The notes: generated by a model not told the origin, from the sequence alone. A DNA stretch of 64,000 nt from Candidatus Saccharimonadota bacterium (GCA_009777795.1 WRLC01000003.1:52579-116578), one strand, 5' to 3'; shown: positions 17,323 through 25,368, counted from the first letter of the stretch. Numbers and translations are program-made.

Positions 17323-18792
17323 GCGGAGTTGGCGGAGTTGAAGTTGGGGGGTGTTGTTGATGGTTTCGAGGGTCCAGTAGTAGAGGGTGCGGCGGTTGAC
17401 GAGGGCGGCAGGTAGGGCGTCGGCTGGGGGCATGGCGACGGCGTCGGGTAGGCGGATGTTGACTTGATTGGTGCCGTCGAAATCTTTAATCATGAGTTGG
17501 TGAGTGTCCGGACAGTAGAGTTGGGCGTTGCTGAGTTTTTGCCAAGCGGAGCCATGGCAGTTGTTGTCGAACTGGGAGGAGACGAGGCGTTCGAGATCGA
17601 CGCTCTGGCCGCTGGCAGCGACGATGAAGCGGCCGTTGGTGGTGATGGGGCTGGTAGGGGTGGAGATGGGGTATTCGTTTTGGAGAGCGAGGCCGTTTAT
17701 GCTGCCGAAGAGCGAGCTGGAGCTAGAGAAGTAGATGCGGAGTTGGGAGCGGCCAGCGATGGCGACGACAAAATCGTTGAGGTAGCGGGTGGCGGCGAAC
17801 TCAAAGGGGGCGTCGTCGGTATAGATGCCGGAAAAAGTGCCGTTGGCGTTGACCGTGGCGAGGTGGTAGGTTGGTGAAGCAGTGTTGGACGGGGCGCTGG
17901 TGAAATAGAGGAGGGTGGCGTCGCTGGTGGTGAGGGCGAGGCGTTGGGGGAGGTTGTCGGTAGGGATGTGGACGTTGAGCTTTTGCGAGGTGGTGTTGGT
18001 GGTATCGTAGAGATAGGCGCGGGCGGAGGTGATGACAAGGAGGGTGCGGGAGTTGACGAAGGCGACATCGAGGAGCTCTTCGGAACGGTCGTTTGGTAGG
18101 TTGACGGTGGAGAGGCGGCCGCGGTCGACGTCAAGCATGGTGCAGCGGTCGGTGGTAGAGCTACGGCTGGTGGCGGATTTGCGTTGGCAGAGCAGGGCGA
18201 GGCTGTCGTCTTTGGACCAAGAGATGAGGTCGGGTTCGGTGATTTCGGAAGGAAAATTGATGGCGGTGGTATTGGCGTTGGTGGCGGTGAGGGTGAGGAT
18301 ATTGAGTTGGGGGCTGGTGGTGCGGGTGGCGGGGGTGAGGACGAGGGCGCGCTCGCCGATGGGGGAGCGCCAAACTTGTTGGGTGGAGGCGAAACTTTGG
18401 ACGACGTTGCCGCCACGGTCGACGGGGAAGAGCTGAATGTAGTCGAACCAAGTGATTTCGGCTTCGGTGGCGGTGAAAGCGTGTTGCCAAGAGTGGTAGC
18501 CGTCGCGGTCTACGCGGAGAGTATGGTTGCCGGCGGAGATGACTAAGCGCTGGGCGGAGAGGGTGGTGCGGCGGCCGGTGTCGGTGTTATTGAGGATGAT
18601 GTTGGCGCCGGTGGGGAAGGAGCCGACGCGGAGTAGCGCCGTGCGTTCCCAGACGGGGAGGCCGGATTCGCTGTCGCGGCGGAGGCGGTAGCCGAGGGCA
18701 ATCATGACCAGAACAACGAAAAAGAGGGCCACTGCTAGGGCAAAGAGCACCTCATGCGCGATGATACGCGCGTTTTGCGCTTTTTTGTTCAT
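17317..18792 (-). CDS. PEGA-domain membrane-anchored protein with propeller-like C-terminal part
   Basis: 491 residues. Membrane segment about 12-33, then a PEGA domain (about 50-118: LLRVGSFPTGANIILNNTDT ... HTLRVDRDGYHSW), which is an extracellular beta-sandwich often found in S-layer and surface proteins. Residues about 130-490 are beta-rich with repeated segments that fit a beta-propeller (SPIGERALVLTP; YLNDFVVAIAGRSQLRI). One cysteine pair each around 205-220 and 425-440. Probably surface exposed; ligand unknown. The ATG at 18792 is 9 nt from TATAAT, so the mRNA is nearly leaderless. Its region near 17502 contains one copy of the GAGTGTCCGGACA motif. The 3' end overlaps the sortase gene by 6 nt. 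Confidence 0.72.
   Translation of the reverse strand: MNKKAQNARIIAHEVLFALAVALFFVVLVMIALGYRLRRDSESGLPVWERTALLRVGSFPTGANIILNNTDTGRRTTLSAQRLVISAGNHTLRVDRDGYHSWQHAFTATEAEITWFDYIQLFPVDRGGNVVQSFASTQQVWRSPIGERALVLTPATRTTSPQLNILTLTATNANTTAINFPSEITEPDLISWSKDDSLALLCQRKSATSRSSTTDRCTMLDVDRGRLSTVNLPNDRSEELLDVAFVNSRTLLVITSARAYLYDTTNTTSQKLNVHIPTDNLPQRLALTTSDATLLYFTSAPSNTASPTYHLATVNANGTFSGIYTDDAPFEFAATRYLNDFVVAIAGRSQLRIYFSSSSSLFGSINGLALQNEYPISTPTSPITTNGRFIVAASGQSVDLERLVSSQFDNNCHGSAWQKLSNAQLYCPDTHQLMIKDFDGTNQVNIRLPDAVAMPPADALPAALVNRRTLYYWTLETINNTPQLQLRQLRL
17502..17515 (+). repeat. GAGTGTCCGGACA motif, copy 1
   Basis: One of four copies of a 13-base motif with palindromic core TGTCCGGACA. Here it lies inside the antisense PEGA gene, encoding CPDT on the minus strand. 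Confidence 0.6.
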
Positions 18793-18801
18793 ATCAATAA
18801 T

Positions 18802-18807
18802 ATTATA
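18802..18807 (-). promoter_or_regulatory. -10 box (TATAAT) for the PEGA gene
   Basis: TATAAT preceded by TGC (extended -10) on the minus strand, 9 nt before the ATG at 18792. Confidence 0.6.
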
Positions 18808-18815
18808 GCACAGAG

Positions 18816-19013
18816 CTAGACTTTGCGGGTGGCTTTTTTGACAGTCTTTTTGGCAGTTTTGGTAGCTTTGTTGGCGGCTTTTTTGACGTCGCGCTTGAGC
18901 TCGCTAGCGACTTTCTTACTGACTTTGCGGCCAGTTTTGGTGGTTTGCGATGCGACAGCAGCGCCGCCGATGAGTGCGCCCAGTGCTAAACCAATTCCGA
19001 ATTTTTTGCCCAT
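18816..19013 (-). CDS. YtxH-like small membrane protein with Lys/Ala-rich tail
   Basis: 65 residues from ATG 19013, chosen because AGGAGGGG lies directly upstream. One short hydrophobic segment (FGIGLALGALIGGAAVA, about 4-20) followed by a tail of Lys, Ala and Thr (KKAANKATKTAKKTVKKATRK) that resembles histone H1-like/YtxH-type tails. YtxH proteins are small envelope-associated proteins of unknown role; DNA or anionic-polymer binding by the tail is possible. It follows the 80-residue gene by 7 nt and its ribosome binding site overlaps that gene's stop region, so the two are co-transcribed. Confidence 0.6.
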   Translation of the reverse strand: MGKKFGIGLALGALIGGAAVASQTTKTGRKVSKKVASELKRDVKKAANKATKTAKKTVKKATRKV

Positions 19014-19020
19014 ACCCCTC

Positions 19021-19263
19021 CTATTTTTTGGCCTTTGAAAGCAGACCGGCGAAGACTTTAAGAACGCCTTGCGGGTTTGCGACTTGTTCAACAGATTTGG
19101 CGGCGGACTCGATGGAGAAAGCCGTGTTTTTGATGCTGGTGGCGACTTCGGCGGCTTCGTTGGAGAGCTTGATTAGCTTAACAATGAGGATGATGGCAAG
19201 GGTAAGAAAGAGGGCAAGGGTGACTGCGAGAATGAGCATGATGACTTGTGTAGCGAAATCCAT
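19021..19263 (-). CDS. Small membrane protein, 80 residues
   Basis: Start at 19263 (MDFATQVIML), 6 nt after the -10 box. One long hydrophobic segment (about 5-32) and then a helical region with alternating Ala/Ser (NEAAEVATSIKNTAFSIESAAKSVEQ) that may be a coiled coil, reminiscent of DUF948-type proteins. First gene of a two-gene unit with the YtxH-like gene. Function unknown. Confidence 0.6.
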   Translation of the reverse strand: MDFATQVIMLILAVTLALFLTLAIILIVKLIKLSNEAAEVATSIKNTAFSIESAAKSVEQVANPQGVLKVFAGLLSKAKK

Positions 19264-19269
19264 AGTACT

Positions 19270-19298
19270 ATGGTAGCATAAGCGTTTTGGCGTGTCAA
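19270..19298 (-). promoter_or_regulatory. Promoter of the small membrane protein pair
   Basis: Minus strand TTGACA (19293-19298), 17 nt, TACCAT (19270-19275), then 6 nt to ATG 19263. The first 15 bases from the -35, TTGACACGCCAAAA plus one, match those of the promoter at 49315, and both continue with CTTATGCTA. Confidence 0.65.
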
Positions 19299-19319
19299 GA
19301 GCCAAGACTTTGGCTCTTG
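19296..19319. promoter_or_regulatory. Perfect 10-bp inverted repeat between divergent promoters
   Basis: CAAGAGCCAA (19296-19305), 4-nt loop, TTGGCTCTTG (19310-19319). It touches the -35 of the leftward promoter and lies just upstream of the murD-murL promoter. Either an operator for a regulator or, as RNA, a hairpin; no T run follows, so a terminator is less likely. Confidence 0.45.
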
Positions 19320-19348
19320 GCCACTTGTGGTGGGCAAGGGCATCGTGG

Positions 19349-19354
19349 TATAAT
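19349..19354 (+). promoter_or_regulatory. -10 box (TATAAT) for murD-murL
   Basis: TATAAT after GTGG, 6 nt before ATG 19361; a weak TTGTGG -35 lies about 18 nt upstream. Leaderless layout. Confidence 0.65.
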
Positions 19355-19360
19355 TGGGCT

Positions 19361-21724
19361 ATGAAGATTGCGATTTTGGGGTATGGGCTAGAGGGCAAGG
19401 CGGCGGAGCGGTATTACCGGGAGTTGTATCCGGAAGCGGCGTTGGAGATCTTTGACAAGATTGATTTTGGGGCGGAGGATTTTTCGGAGTTTGATTTTGT
19501 GGTGCGGACGCCGTCAATTTCGCCGTATTTGTTGGGGTCGGCGAAAAAGATTACAAGTAATACAATTGAGTTTTTTGAGAAATGTCCGTGTCCAATTGTG
19601 GGGATTACGGGGACGAAGGGAAAAAGTACGACCGCGGCGTTGATTTATGCGATTTTGGAGGAGGCGCTGAAGGGGAAAAAGCGCCGGGCGTTTTTGGTGG
19701 GGAATATTGGTGAGCCGGCGCTGAATGTGTTGCCAGAGGTGCGGGCGGATGATGTGGTGGTTTATGAGTTGTCGAGCTATCAGTTGTGGGACTTGGCTCA
19801 GAGCCCGGCGATAGGGGTTTATACGCCGATTGCGCCGGACCATTTGGATGTGCACCGGGATCTGGAGGATTATTTGGGAGCGAAGGAGAACTTGACAAAG
19901 CACCAAAAAGATGGTGATACGGTGGTTCGTTATGGGGAGAACTTGGGGTCGGATACGTCGTCTTTGCAGCTGAAGGGTAAGCATAACCATGAAAATGCGT
20001 TGTCGGCGATTGCGGCGGCGCGGGCGTATAATGCGCGGTTTTTGCATCTGGAAGATTATGATTTTGAGAATGCGGTGGACGCGGCGCTAGAGAAGTTTCG
20101 CGGGTTGCCGCATCGGTTGGAATTGGTGCGGGAGGTTGGTGGGGTGAAGTTTTTTGACGATAACTTTTCGAGCGCGAGCCCGGCGCTTGAGGTGGCAGTA
20201 GAGGCGTTTGATGAGCCGTTGGCGGTGATTGCGGGCGGATATGACCGGCATTTGGGGAATTATAAGGAGATTGCGGAGTCGATTTTGGCGGCAAAGGACT
20301 TGCGGTTTGTGGCGTTGATTGGTGAGACGGCGCCGAAAATAAAAGAATTCTTACAGGGGTCGCTGGGCGCGAGTGTCCGGACATTCGAGGATTTGGAAAG
20401 TGCGGTTTTGGCGGCCTATGAGGCGGTGAAAGCGCCGGGCGGTGTAGTTTTGATGAGCCCGGGGACGCCGAGTTTTGATATGTTTCGGGATTTTAAGGAT
20501 CGCGGAGAGCAATTCCAGAAAATCGTGAGAGGCCTTGGGGCGGGCGAGCTGGAGAAGGCGATATTTTTAGCATATATATTATCTGGCATAAGCTATTACA
20601 AGGCGTTTCCGGGGCAGCGGGTGCGGATGATGGAGGGGGTGGAGTTGACGCCGATGCAGGTGGAGTTGTTTAATGCGGCGTATCAGGAGGGCTTGGGGCA
20701 GTTTGCGTACGAGAATAAGTTGACGCGGGCTGATTTGGCGCATTTTGACGAGCGCCCGGCGCCGAGCGAGCAGGTGTTTTCGTTTGATGGGTATAGTTTT
20801 GATGGTACGGTTGCTATCTTTAAGTATTCGTATGGGGACTTGAAATATGAGGAGAGAGTGGAGTTTGCTAAGTCGGATTTGAAGCCGGAAATCATTAGTA
20901 TGCAGAGCGGGGGGAAGGATAGCTTGCTACTTGCGACGATGTTGGAAGAGAAGCGGGCGAACTTTGCGGCGTGGTTTGTGCGGTCGGGTGAGCATCATCC
21001 GAAAGTTTTGGATAAGCTGGGCAACTTGCTGCTGGCGACGCGGCGGGTAGATCGTGAGGGTTTGGCGCGGGCGGCCCAAAAAGGTGGCAAAAATGGGCAC
21101 ATTCCGATAACTTATATTTTGCAGAGCTTGGCGTTGGTGCAGGCGATTTTGGTGGGGGCGAAGACAGTGGTGGTGGCGATTGGTGATGAGGGGACGGAGC
21201 CGCATTCGATGATTGGGGATTTGCCGGTTAACCACCAGTGGAGCAAAACGCGCGAGGCCGAGGAATTATATGGGAAGTATTTGGCGGAGGAATTGGCGGG
21301 GTATAAGGTGTATTCGCCGCTACGAAATACGTCGGAGCTGAAAATTGCGGAATTGTTTGTGAAAAAGTGTTGGAAAAAGTTTGGCCGGGGATTCTCGAGC
21401 TGCAATGAGGCGAATTATCGGCAAGGTGAAGATAATAGTGAGCTGAAATGGTGCGCGAATTGTGCGAAGTGCGCGAATGCGTTTTTGTTGTTTGCGCCGT
21501 GGATGCCGAGCGAGGAGTTGTTGCCGGTGTTTGGCGGGCAGGATTTGTTCGCGAAAGAGAGTTTGTGGCAGACGTTCAAGGGGCTTTTGGGAATTGATGG
21601 AGTGGAAAAGCCATTTGAGTGTGTTGGGTCGGTGGAGGAGCTCCGGACTGCCTATCATTTGTCGCATCCGGAAGAAAACTCTGATTATGCGGATTTGCCG
21701 TTTGACGTACCGAGTGCGGGATGA
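19361..21724 (+). CDS. MurD ligase fused to a MurL-like PP-loop epimerase domain
   Basis: 787 residues, far above the usual 440-480 of MurD. The start MKIAILGYGLEG at 19361 is set by the -10 box 6 nt upstream. Residues 1 to about 405 are a Mur ligase: Rossmann-like N-terminus, P-loop GITGTKGKST, central YELSSYQL, HLDVH, then FDDNFSSA and VLMSPGTPSFDMF of the C-terminal domain, so the MurD branch. Residues about 406-787 form a second enzyme: FSFDGYSFDG beta region, PP-loop SGGKDS (about 515), a possible partner SCNEANY and cysteines CANCAKC near 700. This matches my memory of MurL, which with MurD2 in Xanthomonas converts UDP-MurNAc-L-Ala-L-Glu to the D-Glu form using ATP. MurD is firm; MurL needs confirmation. 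One GAGTGTCCGGACA copy lies at 20371. Confidence 0.75.
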   Translation: MKIAILGYGLEGKAAERYYRELYPEAALEIFDKIDFGAEDFSEFDFVVRTPSISPYLLGSAKKITSNTIEFFEKCPCPIVGITGTKGKSTTAALIYAILEEALKGKKRRAFLVGNIGEPALNVLPEVRADDVVVYELSSYQLWDLAQSPAIGVYTPIAPDHLDVHRDLEDYLGAKENLTKHQKDGDTVVRYGENLGSDTSSLQLKGKHNHENALSAIAAARAYNARFLHLEDYDFENAVDAALEKFRGLPHRLELVREVGGVKFFDDNFSSASPALEVAVEAFDEPLAVIAGGYDRHLGNYKEIAESILAAKDLRFVALIGETAPKIKEFLQGSLGASVRTFEDLESAVLAAYEAVKAPGGVVLMSPGTPSFDMFRDFKDRGEQFQKIVRGLGAGELEKAIFLAYILSGISYYKAFPGQRVRMMEGVELTPMQVELFNAAYQEGLGQFAYENKLTRADLAHFDERPAPSEQVFSFDGYSFDGTVAIFKYSYGDLKYEERVEFAKSDLKPEIISMQSGGKDSLLLATMLEEKRANFAAWFVRSGEHHPKVLDKLGNLLLATRRVDREGLARAAQKGGKNGHIPITYILQSLALVQAILVGAKTVVVAIGDEGTEPHSMIGDLPVNHQWSKTREAEELYGKYLAEELAGYKVYSPLRNTSELKIAELFVKKCWKKFGRGFSSCNEANYRQGEDNSELKWCANCAKCANAFLLFAPWMPSEELLPVFGGQDLFAKESLWQTFKGLLGIDGVEKPFECVGSVEELRTAYHLSHPEENSDYADLPFDVPSAG
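20371..20387 (+). repeat. GAGTGTCCGGACA motif, copy 2
   Basis: Inside murD-murL, read as S-V-R-T, a different frame from the other copies, followed by TTCG as in copy 4. Confidence 0.6.
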
Positions 21725-21730
21725 TACAAT
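21725..21730 (+). promoter_or_regulatory. -10 box (TACAAT) for eno
   Basis: TACAAT directly after the murD-murL stop codon region and 6 nt before ATG 21737. It suggests that eno can be transcribed alone as a leaderless mRNA. Confidence 0.55.
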
Positions 21731-21736
21731 AGTAAT

Positions 21737-23017
21737 ATGGAGAGTGGGCATAAGATTAAGGAAGTGTTGGCGAGATGGGTTTTGGACTCGCGAGGTAATC
21801 CGACGGTAGAGGCGGATGTATTTTTGGCAAGTGGGGCGTTTGGCCGGGCGGCGGTGCCGTCGGGAGCGTCGACTGGTTCGGGCGAGGCGTTGGAGCTGCG
21901 AGATGGCGGCGTGGCGTTTGGCGGTAAAGGTGTGAATTTTGCGGTGGAGAATGTGCGGACAGTAATTGCGCCAGCTTTGTTGGACGTTGATGCGACCGAC
22001 CAGAAAAAGGTTGACCAGATTATGATGGGACTGGATGGGACGGAAAATAAGTCGAAGTTGGGGGCGAATGCGATTTTGGCAGTGAGTTTGGCGACGGCCA
22101 AGGCGGCGGCGATTTCGCAGCACCAGACATATTACCAGCATTTTGCGACGCTAGCGGAAAATATGGACTTGAAGATTCCGATGCCGCTGATGAATGTGCA
22201 AAATGGCGGGGCGCATGGCGGTTGGGCGACGGATTTTCAGGAATATATGATTGTGCCGAAAGCGGCGCGGACGATTGCCGACGCGGTGCGGATGGGGGCG
22301 GAGGTTTTCCATGCGCTGGGCAAGGTGTTGAAGGATAATGGTTATGATACTTTGGTTGGCGATGAGGGCGGTTATGCGCCGCGGGTGCATGGCGGCAACA
22401 ATGAGCCGTTGGAGCGAATTACGCAAGCGATTCAGGCGGCGGGCTATGATTTGTGGCGGGATTTTGTGTTGGCGCAGGATATCGCGGCGAGTGAATTTCG
22501 CGAGGGCGATAGCTATAAACTGAAGACGAGTGGCGAGTTTAAGTCGAGCGATGACCTGATTAACTGGTACTCGGCGCTCTACGATCAGTTTAATGTTCGC
22601 AGTATGGAAGATGGTTTGGGCGAGGACGACTGGGAAGGCTGGAAGAAATTGACCGAACGGCTGGGCGAAAAAATGCAGATTGTGGGTGATGATTTATTGG
22701 TGACCAACCCAAAGTTGTTGCAGCGGGCGATCGATGAGCGGGCCTGTAATGCGATTTTGGTGAAGCCGAACCAGATTGGGACGCTTTCGGAGACGATTGA
22801 GACGGTGAATTTGGCGAAACGCAATGGCTTTAGGACGGTGATGAGCCATCGGTCGGGCGAGACGGAGGACGTGTCGATTGCGCATTTGGCGGTCGGCCTA
22901 GGTTGCGACGAAATTAAAACCGGGTCGCTGTCGCGTTCGGATCGGGTGGCGAAATATAATGAGCTACTCAGGATTTCTGAATTTAATCCATCGCTACCGT
23001 TTTCAAAGCCGTTCTAG
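21737..23017 (+). CDS. eno: Enolase
   Basis: 426 residues, normal length. Interconverts 2-phosphoglycerate and phosphoenolpyruvate in glycolysis. Motifs seen: VLDSRGNPTVEADV at the N-terminus, GASTGSGEA loop, GANAILAVSLA, the catalytic EDGLGEDDW, VGDDLLVTNP with Mg ligands, the catalytic Lys in KPNQIGT and SHRSGETED. It follows murD-murL closely but has its own -10 box. Its TAG stop and the rpsP stop share the palindrome CTAG at 23014-23017, so the two genes converge with a 4-nt overlap and no terminator between them. Confidence 0.97.
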   Translation: MESGHKIKEVLARWVLDSRGNPTVEADVFLASGAFGRAAVPSGASTGSGEALELRDGGVAFGGKGVNFAVENVRTVIAPALLDVDATDQKKVDQIMMGLDGTENKSKLGANAILAVSLATAKAAAISQHQTYYQHFATLAENMDLKIPMPLMNVQNGGAHGGWATDFQEYMIVPKAARTIADAVRMGAEVFHALGKVLKDNGYDTLVGDEGGYAPRVHGGNNEPLERITQAIQAAGYDLWRDFVLAQDIAASEFREGDSYKLKTSGEFKSSDDLINWYSALYDQFNVRSMEDGLGEDDWEGWKKLTERLGEKMQIVGDDLLVTNPKLLQRAIDERACNAILVKPNQIGTLSETIETVNLAKRNGFRTVMSHRSGETEDVSIAHLAVGLGCDEIKTGSLSRSDRVAKYNELLRISEFNPSLPFSKPF

Positions 23018-23397
23018 GCTTCGGCCGGAGCTTCAGTTTCGGCCGGAGCTTCTTCGGTTGCTGGAGCTTCGGTTGGCTCCTCGGCTGGTTGGTTCTTGCG
23101 GAGTTTGTCGGCTTTGCGGATGGTGGCGGTTTTCTTCGGTGAGAGTTTGACCCATTTTGGTAGCTTGACGCCCTCTTTGGAGAGCAAAATGGCGACGCGG
23201 CCGCTTGGCTGGGCACCGTTGGATAAGAATTTCTCGGCCAGTTCCTTGTTTAGTTTGGTGGCTTTGGTGTGTGGGTTGTACGACCCAAGTTCAGCCACAA
23301 CTCGACCGCTTAGCGGATGGCGAGAAGCTTCCTGAACGACTATTCGATAGACGGCGTAGCCGCTTCGACCATTACGTTGCAAACGGATTGCTAACAC
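23014..23397 (-). CDS. rpsP: Ribosomal protein bS16 with acidic/Ala-rich tail
   Basis: 127 residues. Start is GTG at 23397, supported by AAGGAG 5 nt upstream. Residues 1-85 are typical bS16 (MLAIRLQRNGRSGYAVYRI; GRVVAELGSYNP). The tail from about 100 is a low-complexity Pro/Ala/Glu stretch (APATEEAPAETEAPAEA), longer than in most bacteria. Promoter: TTGCAA (23448-23453), 17 nt, TATAAT (23425-23430). It is transcribed alone rather than with rimM/trmD as in many bacteria, since its downstream neighbour is convergent. Confidence 0.95.
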   Translation of the reverse strand: MLAIRLQRNGRSGYAVYRIVVQEASRHPLSGRVVAELGSYNPHTKATKLNKELAEKFLSNGAQPSGRVAILLSKEGVKLPKWVKLSPKKTATIRKADKLRKNQPAEEPTEAPATEEAPAETEAPAEA

Positions 23398-23424
23398 TTT
23401 TACTCCTTAGTTATTTATTGGTAT

Positions 23425-23453
23425 ATTATATCAGATATGCCGGGCTATTGCAA
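23425..23453 (-). promoter_or_regulatory. rpsP promoter
   Basis: Minus strand TTGCAA, 17-nt spacer, TATAAT, then a 27-nt leader with AAGGAG before the GTG start. Confidence 0.7.
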
Positions 23454-23460
23454 GAGGTTG

Positions 23461-24075
23461 TTAGGATAGGATAGCGCAGATGGCGTGGCGGGAGCCAGTG
23501 TCGCCCTGACTATGTGAGAAATATCGGCTGTCTGTGGTGGTATCGATGGGGGATAAAATGATGTTTTCCGAGAAAAGGCCTTCGGCTAGGAGTTGGCGGG
23601 CGGCGACTTCTTGGATGCTCTTGCCGTCGAAGGCAAAAAGCGGATAATTGTCCTTGCCGGCAGAAGGAGAGAACCAAGCGTGAAGGTTATAAGGGTGGAC
23701 ATTATAATGTGTACGTAGAAACTGGACGGCTTTTTGGGGGCCGTTTTGTTCCAAGTTGCGGCGACCACAATGCAGGAGCATCAGGACTTTTTGCGCTTTG
23801 TCATAGAAAACAATCCCGAGGCAATCGGCGAGGGTGAGGAAAAGTGCGATTTGTTGAGTCGTGGCTAGGCCGTCATTGGGTGTGGTGATGTGGTTGTTGG
23901 CGATAAAATAATCGGTGTAGCTTGCTCGGTCATAAGTTGTGCGGATGCGGGCGATGTTGGTGGCACCAAGAGAATTGAAGATTTTTTGCTGGTTTTGAGG
24001 GAGCTTCATGTTGCCGTCGGTTTTGTCGGAGAGGGCTATGAGGGCGCCCGGGCCAAAGGGAGCGACTACTTGCAT
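23461..24075 (-). CDS. pgeF: YfiH/PgeF laccase-domain protein (peptidoglycan editing factor)
   Basis: 204 residues, a little shorter than the usual 240. The Cu/Zn-binding core is visible: LTLADCLGIVFYD and LLHCGRRNLEQNG correspond to the family's ADCxP and HAGWRG, and DTTTDSRYFSHSQGDTGSRH to the C-terminal signature. PgeF homologues hydrolyse wrongly made UDP-MurNAc-L-Ser, so that only L-Ala precursors pass on; other members act on nucleosides. It starts 49 nt after murC on the same strand, which supports an editing role directly after the MurC step. The usual Trp of HAGWRG is replaced and the N-terminal metal-ligand region is shortened, so activity is not certain. Confidence 0.78.
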   Translation of the reverse strand: MQVVAPFGPGALIALSDKTDGNMKLPQNQQKIFNSLGATNIARIRTTYDRASYTDYFIANNHITTPNDGLATTQQIALFLTLADCLGIVFYDKAQKVLMLLHCGRRNLEQNGPQKAVQFLRTHYNVHPYNLHAWFSPSAGKDNYPLFAFDGKSIQEVAARQLLAEGLFSENIILSPIDTTTDSRYFSHSQGDTGSRHAICAILS

Positions 24076-24124
24076 AGCCCCTCGCGCAAGAAGTTGGCTG
24101 CCTCACCGGCCGAGAGGACTAAAA

Positions 24125-25339
24125 CTAAATATGATTGCGGACGAAGCCGTCGAGAGGGCCGTCGCTGAGCAATAAGGTTAACCCCCCCCCATGGGAGAAT
24201 TCGCGAATTTGGGCGAGGAGGGCGTCATTAAGCTGGGCGGGCTCTGCGTTCAGGCCGGCGGCGCGGAGTTGTTCGACGAAGGTTTCGGGTGGGATGGGCG
24301 GTTCGTCGCTGTTTTCACGCGAGAGGTTGGTGGGCAGCCAGAGGACTTGGTCGGCTTCTTCGAAGGCCCAGGGGTATTGGTCCATGACTAATTTTTGGCG
24401 CATGTTTTGGTGGGGTTCGTAGACGGCGATGATTTTTTGGTTGGTTTGGTTGGCGAGCTCGCGGGCGAGTTGGAGGGTGGCGCGGATTTCGTTGGGGTGG
24501 TGGGCGTAGTCGCTGTAGACGTTGGGGGCGATTTTTTCGAAGCGCCGGGCGGAACCGGGGAAGGTGTTGAGGGCTTGGATGATTTGGTCGGGCGCGACTT
24601 CGGGTAAAAGTTGGTGGATTGCCGCGTAAACTAAAGCGGCGTTTTGGCGGTTGTGTTGGCCGAGGAGGGTGATGCGTGGGTCGGGCGCGATGTCTTGGAG
24701 GACGTGCTGGCTTTGGGATTTGAATTGGTCGAAGGCGGCTTGGTAGTCGGCGGGGGTGGGGTAGATGTCGGGGTGGTCGTAGGTGATGGCGGGGATGAGG
24801 GCGAGGTAGGGGTGAAAGTGGAGGAAGTTTTTGTCGAATTCGTCGGCCTCGTAGATGAAAAATTGGGAGCCGTCTTGGTAGTCGGCGGGTGGGGCGAAGG
24901 TTAGGGTGGTGCCATTGAGGAAGGAGGCGGGGACTTTGAGTTGCTGGAAGCACCAGATGAGCATTGAGGTGGTGGTGGTTTTGCCGTGGGTGCCGGCGAC
25001 GGCGATGAGCTTGAGGTCTTTGTCGTGGATGATTTGGTTGATGAGAGCGTCGCGTTTGCTGATTTTGAGGCCGAGCTCGCGGGCTTTTAGCAGTTCGGGG
25101 TGGTCGGGCTTGATGGCAGAGCTATGGATGAACCAATCGATGCCGTGTTCTTGGTGCATGCGGGCGAGGAAGTCGCCGGTTTGGGGGCCGATTTCGATGG
25201 TGGGGTTGAGGTCAGTGAGGGGGCCCTGCATGAGGGAGGTTTTGGTGTCGGAGCCGAAGATTTGGTGGCCGACTTTGGCGCTAAGGATGGCGAGCGGGCC
25301 GATGCCAGCGCCCATGATGCCAGAGAAATATATATGCAT
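24125..25339 (-). CDS. murC: MurC: UDP-N-acetylmuramate-L-alanine ligase
   Basis: 404 residues from ATG 25339 (MHIYFSGIMGAGIG). Upstream open codons are excluded: they cross the promoter and the next gene, and their translation is a Pro/Ala-rich shadow. Adds L-Ala to UDP-MurNAc. Seen: N-terminal SGIMGAGIGPLA, P-loop VAGTHGKTTTTSM, YEADEFDKNFL, the HNRQNA motif, and YSDYAHHPNEI of the C-terminal domain. The family usually has 450-490 residues; the middle is compact. A G9 tract (24182-24190 on this strand) encodes Gly-Gly-Gly near the C-terminus and is in frame. Leaderless promoter, overlapping that of the divergent transglutaminase gene; pgeF follows. Confidence 0.9.
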   Translation of the reverse strand: MHIYFSGIMGAGIGPLAILSAKVGHQIFGSDTKTSLMQGPLTDLNPTIEIGPQTGDFLARMHQEHGIDWFIHSSAIKPDHPELLKARELGLKISKRDALINQIIHDKDLKLIAVAGTHGKTTTTSMLIWCFQQLKVPASFLNGTTLTFAPPADYQDGSQFFIYEADEFDKNFLHFHPYLALIPAITYDHPDIYPTPADYQAAFDQFKSQSQHVLQDIAPDPRITLLGQHNRQNAALVYAAIHQLLPEVAPDQIIQALNTFPGSARRFEKIAPNVYSDYAHHPNEIRATLQLARELANQTNQKIIAVYEPHQNMRQKLVMDQYPWAFEEADQVLWLPTNLSRENSDEPPIPPETFVEQLRAAGLNAEPAQLNDALLAQIREFSHGGGLTLLLSDGPLDGFVRNHI

Positions 25340-25345
25340 ATATAT

Positions 25346-25351
25346 ATTATA
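25346..25351 (-). promoter_or_regulatory. -10 box (TATAAT) for murC
   Basis: Minus strand TATAAT 6 nt before ATG 25339. Its -35 position falls on the -10/start region of the divergent gene. Confidence 0.65.
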
Positions 25352-25362
25352 GCAGTTGTTGG

Positions 25363-25368
25363 TATAAT
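25363..25368 (+). promoter_or_regulatory. -10 box (TATAAT) for the transglutaminase-like gene
   Basis: TATAAT 6 nt before ATG 25375. Only 11 nt separate it from the murC -10, so both promoters cannot be occupied at once. Confidence 0.65.
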
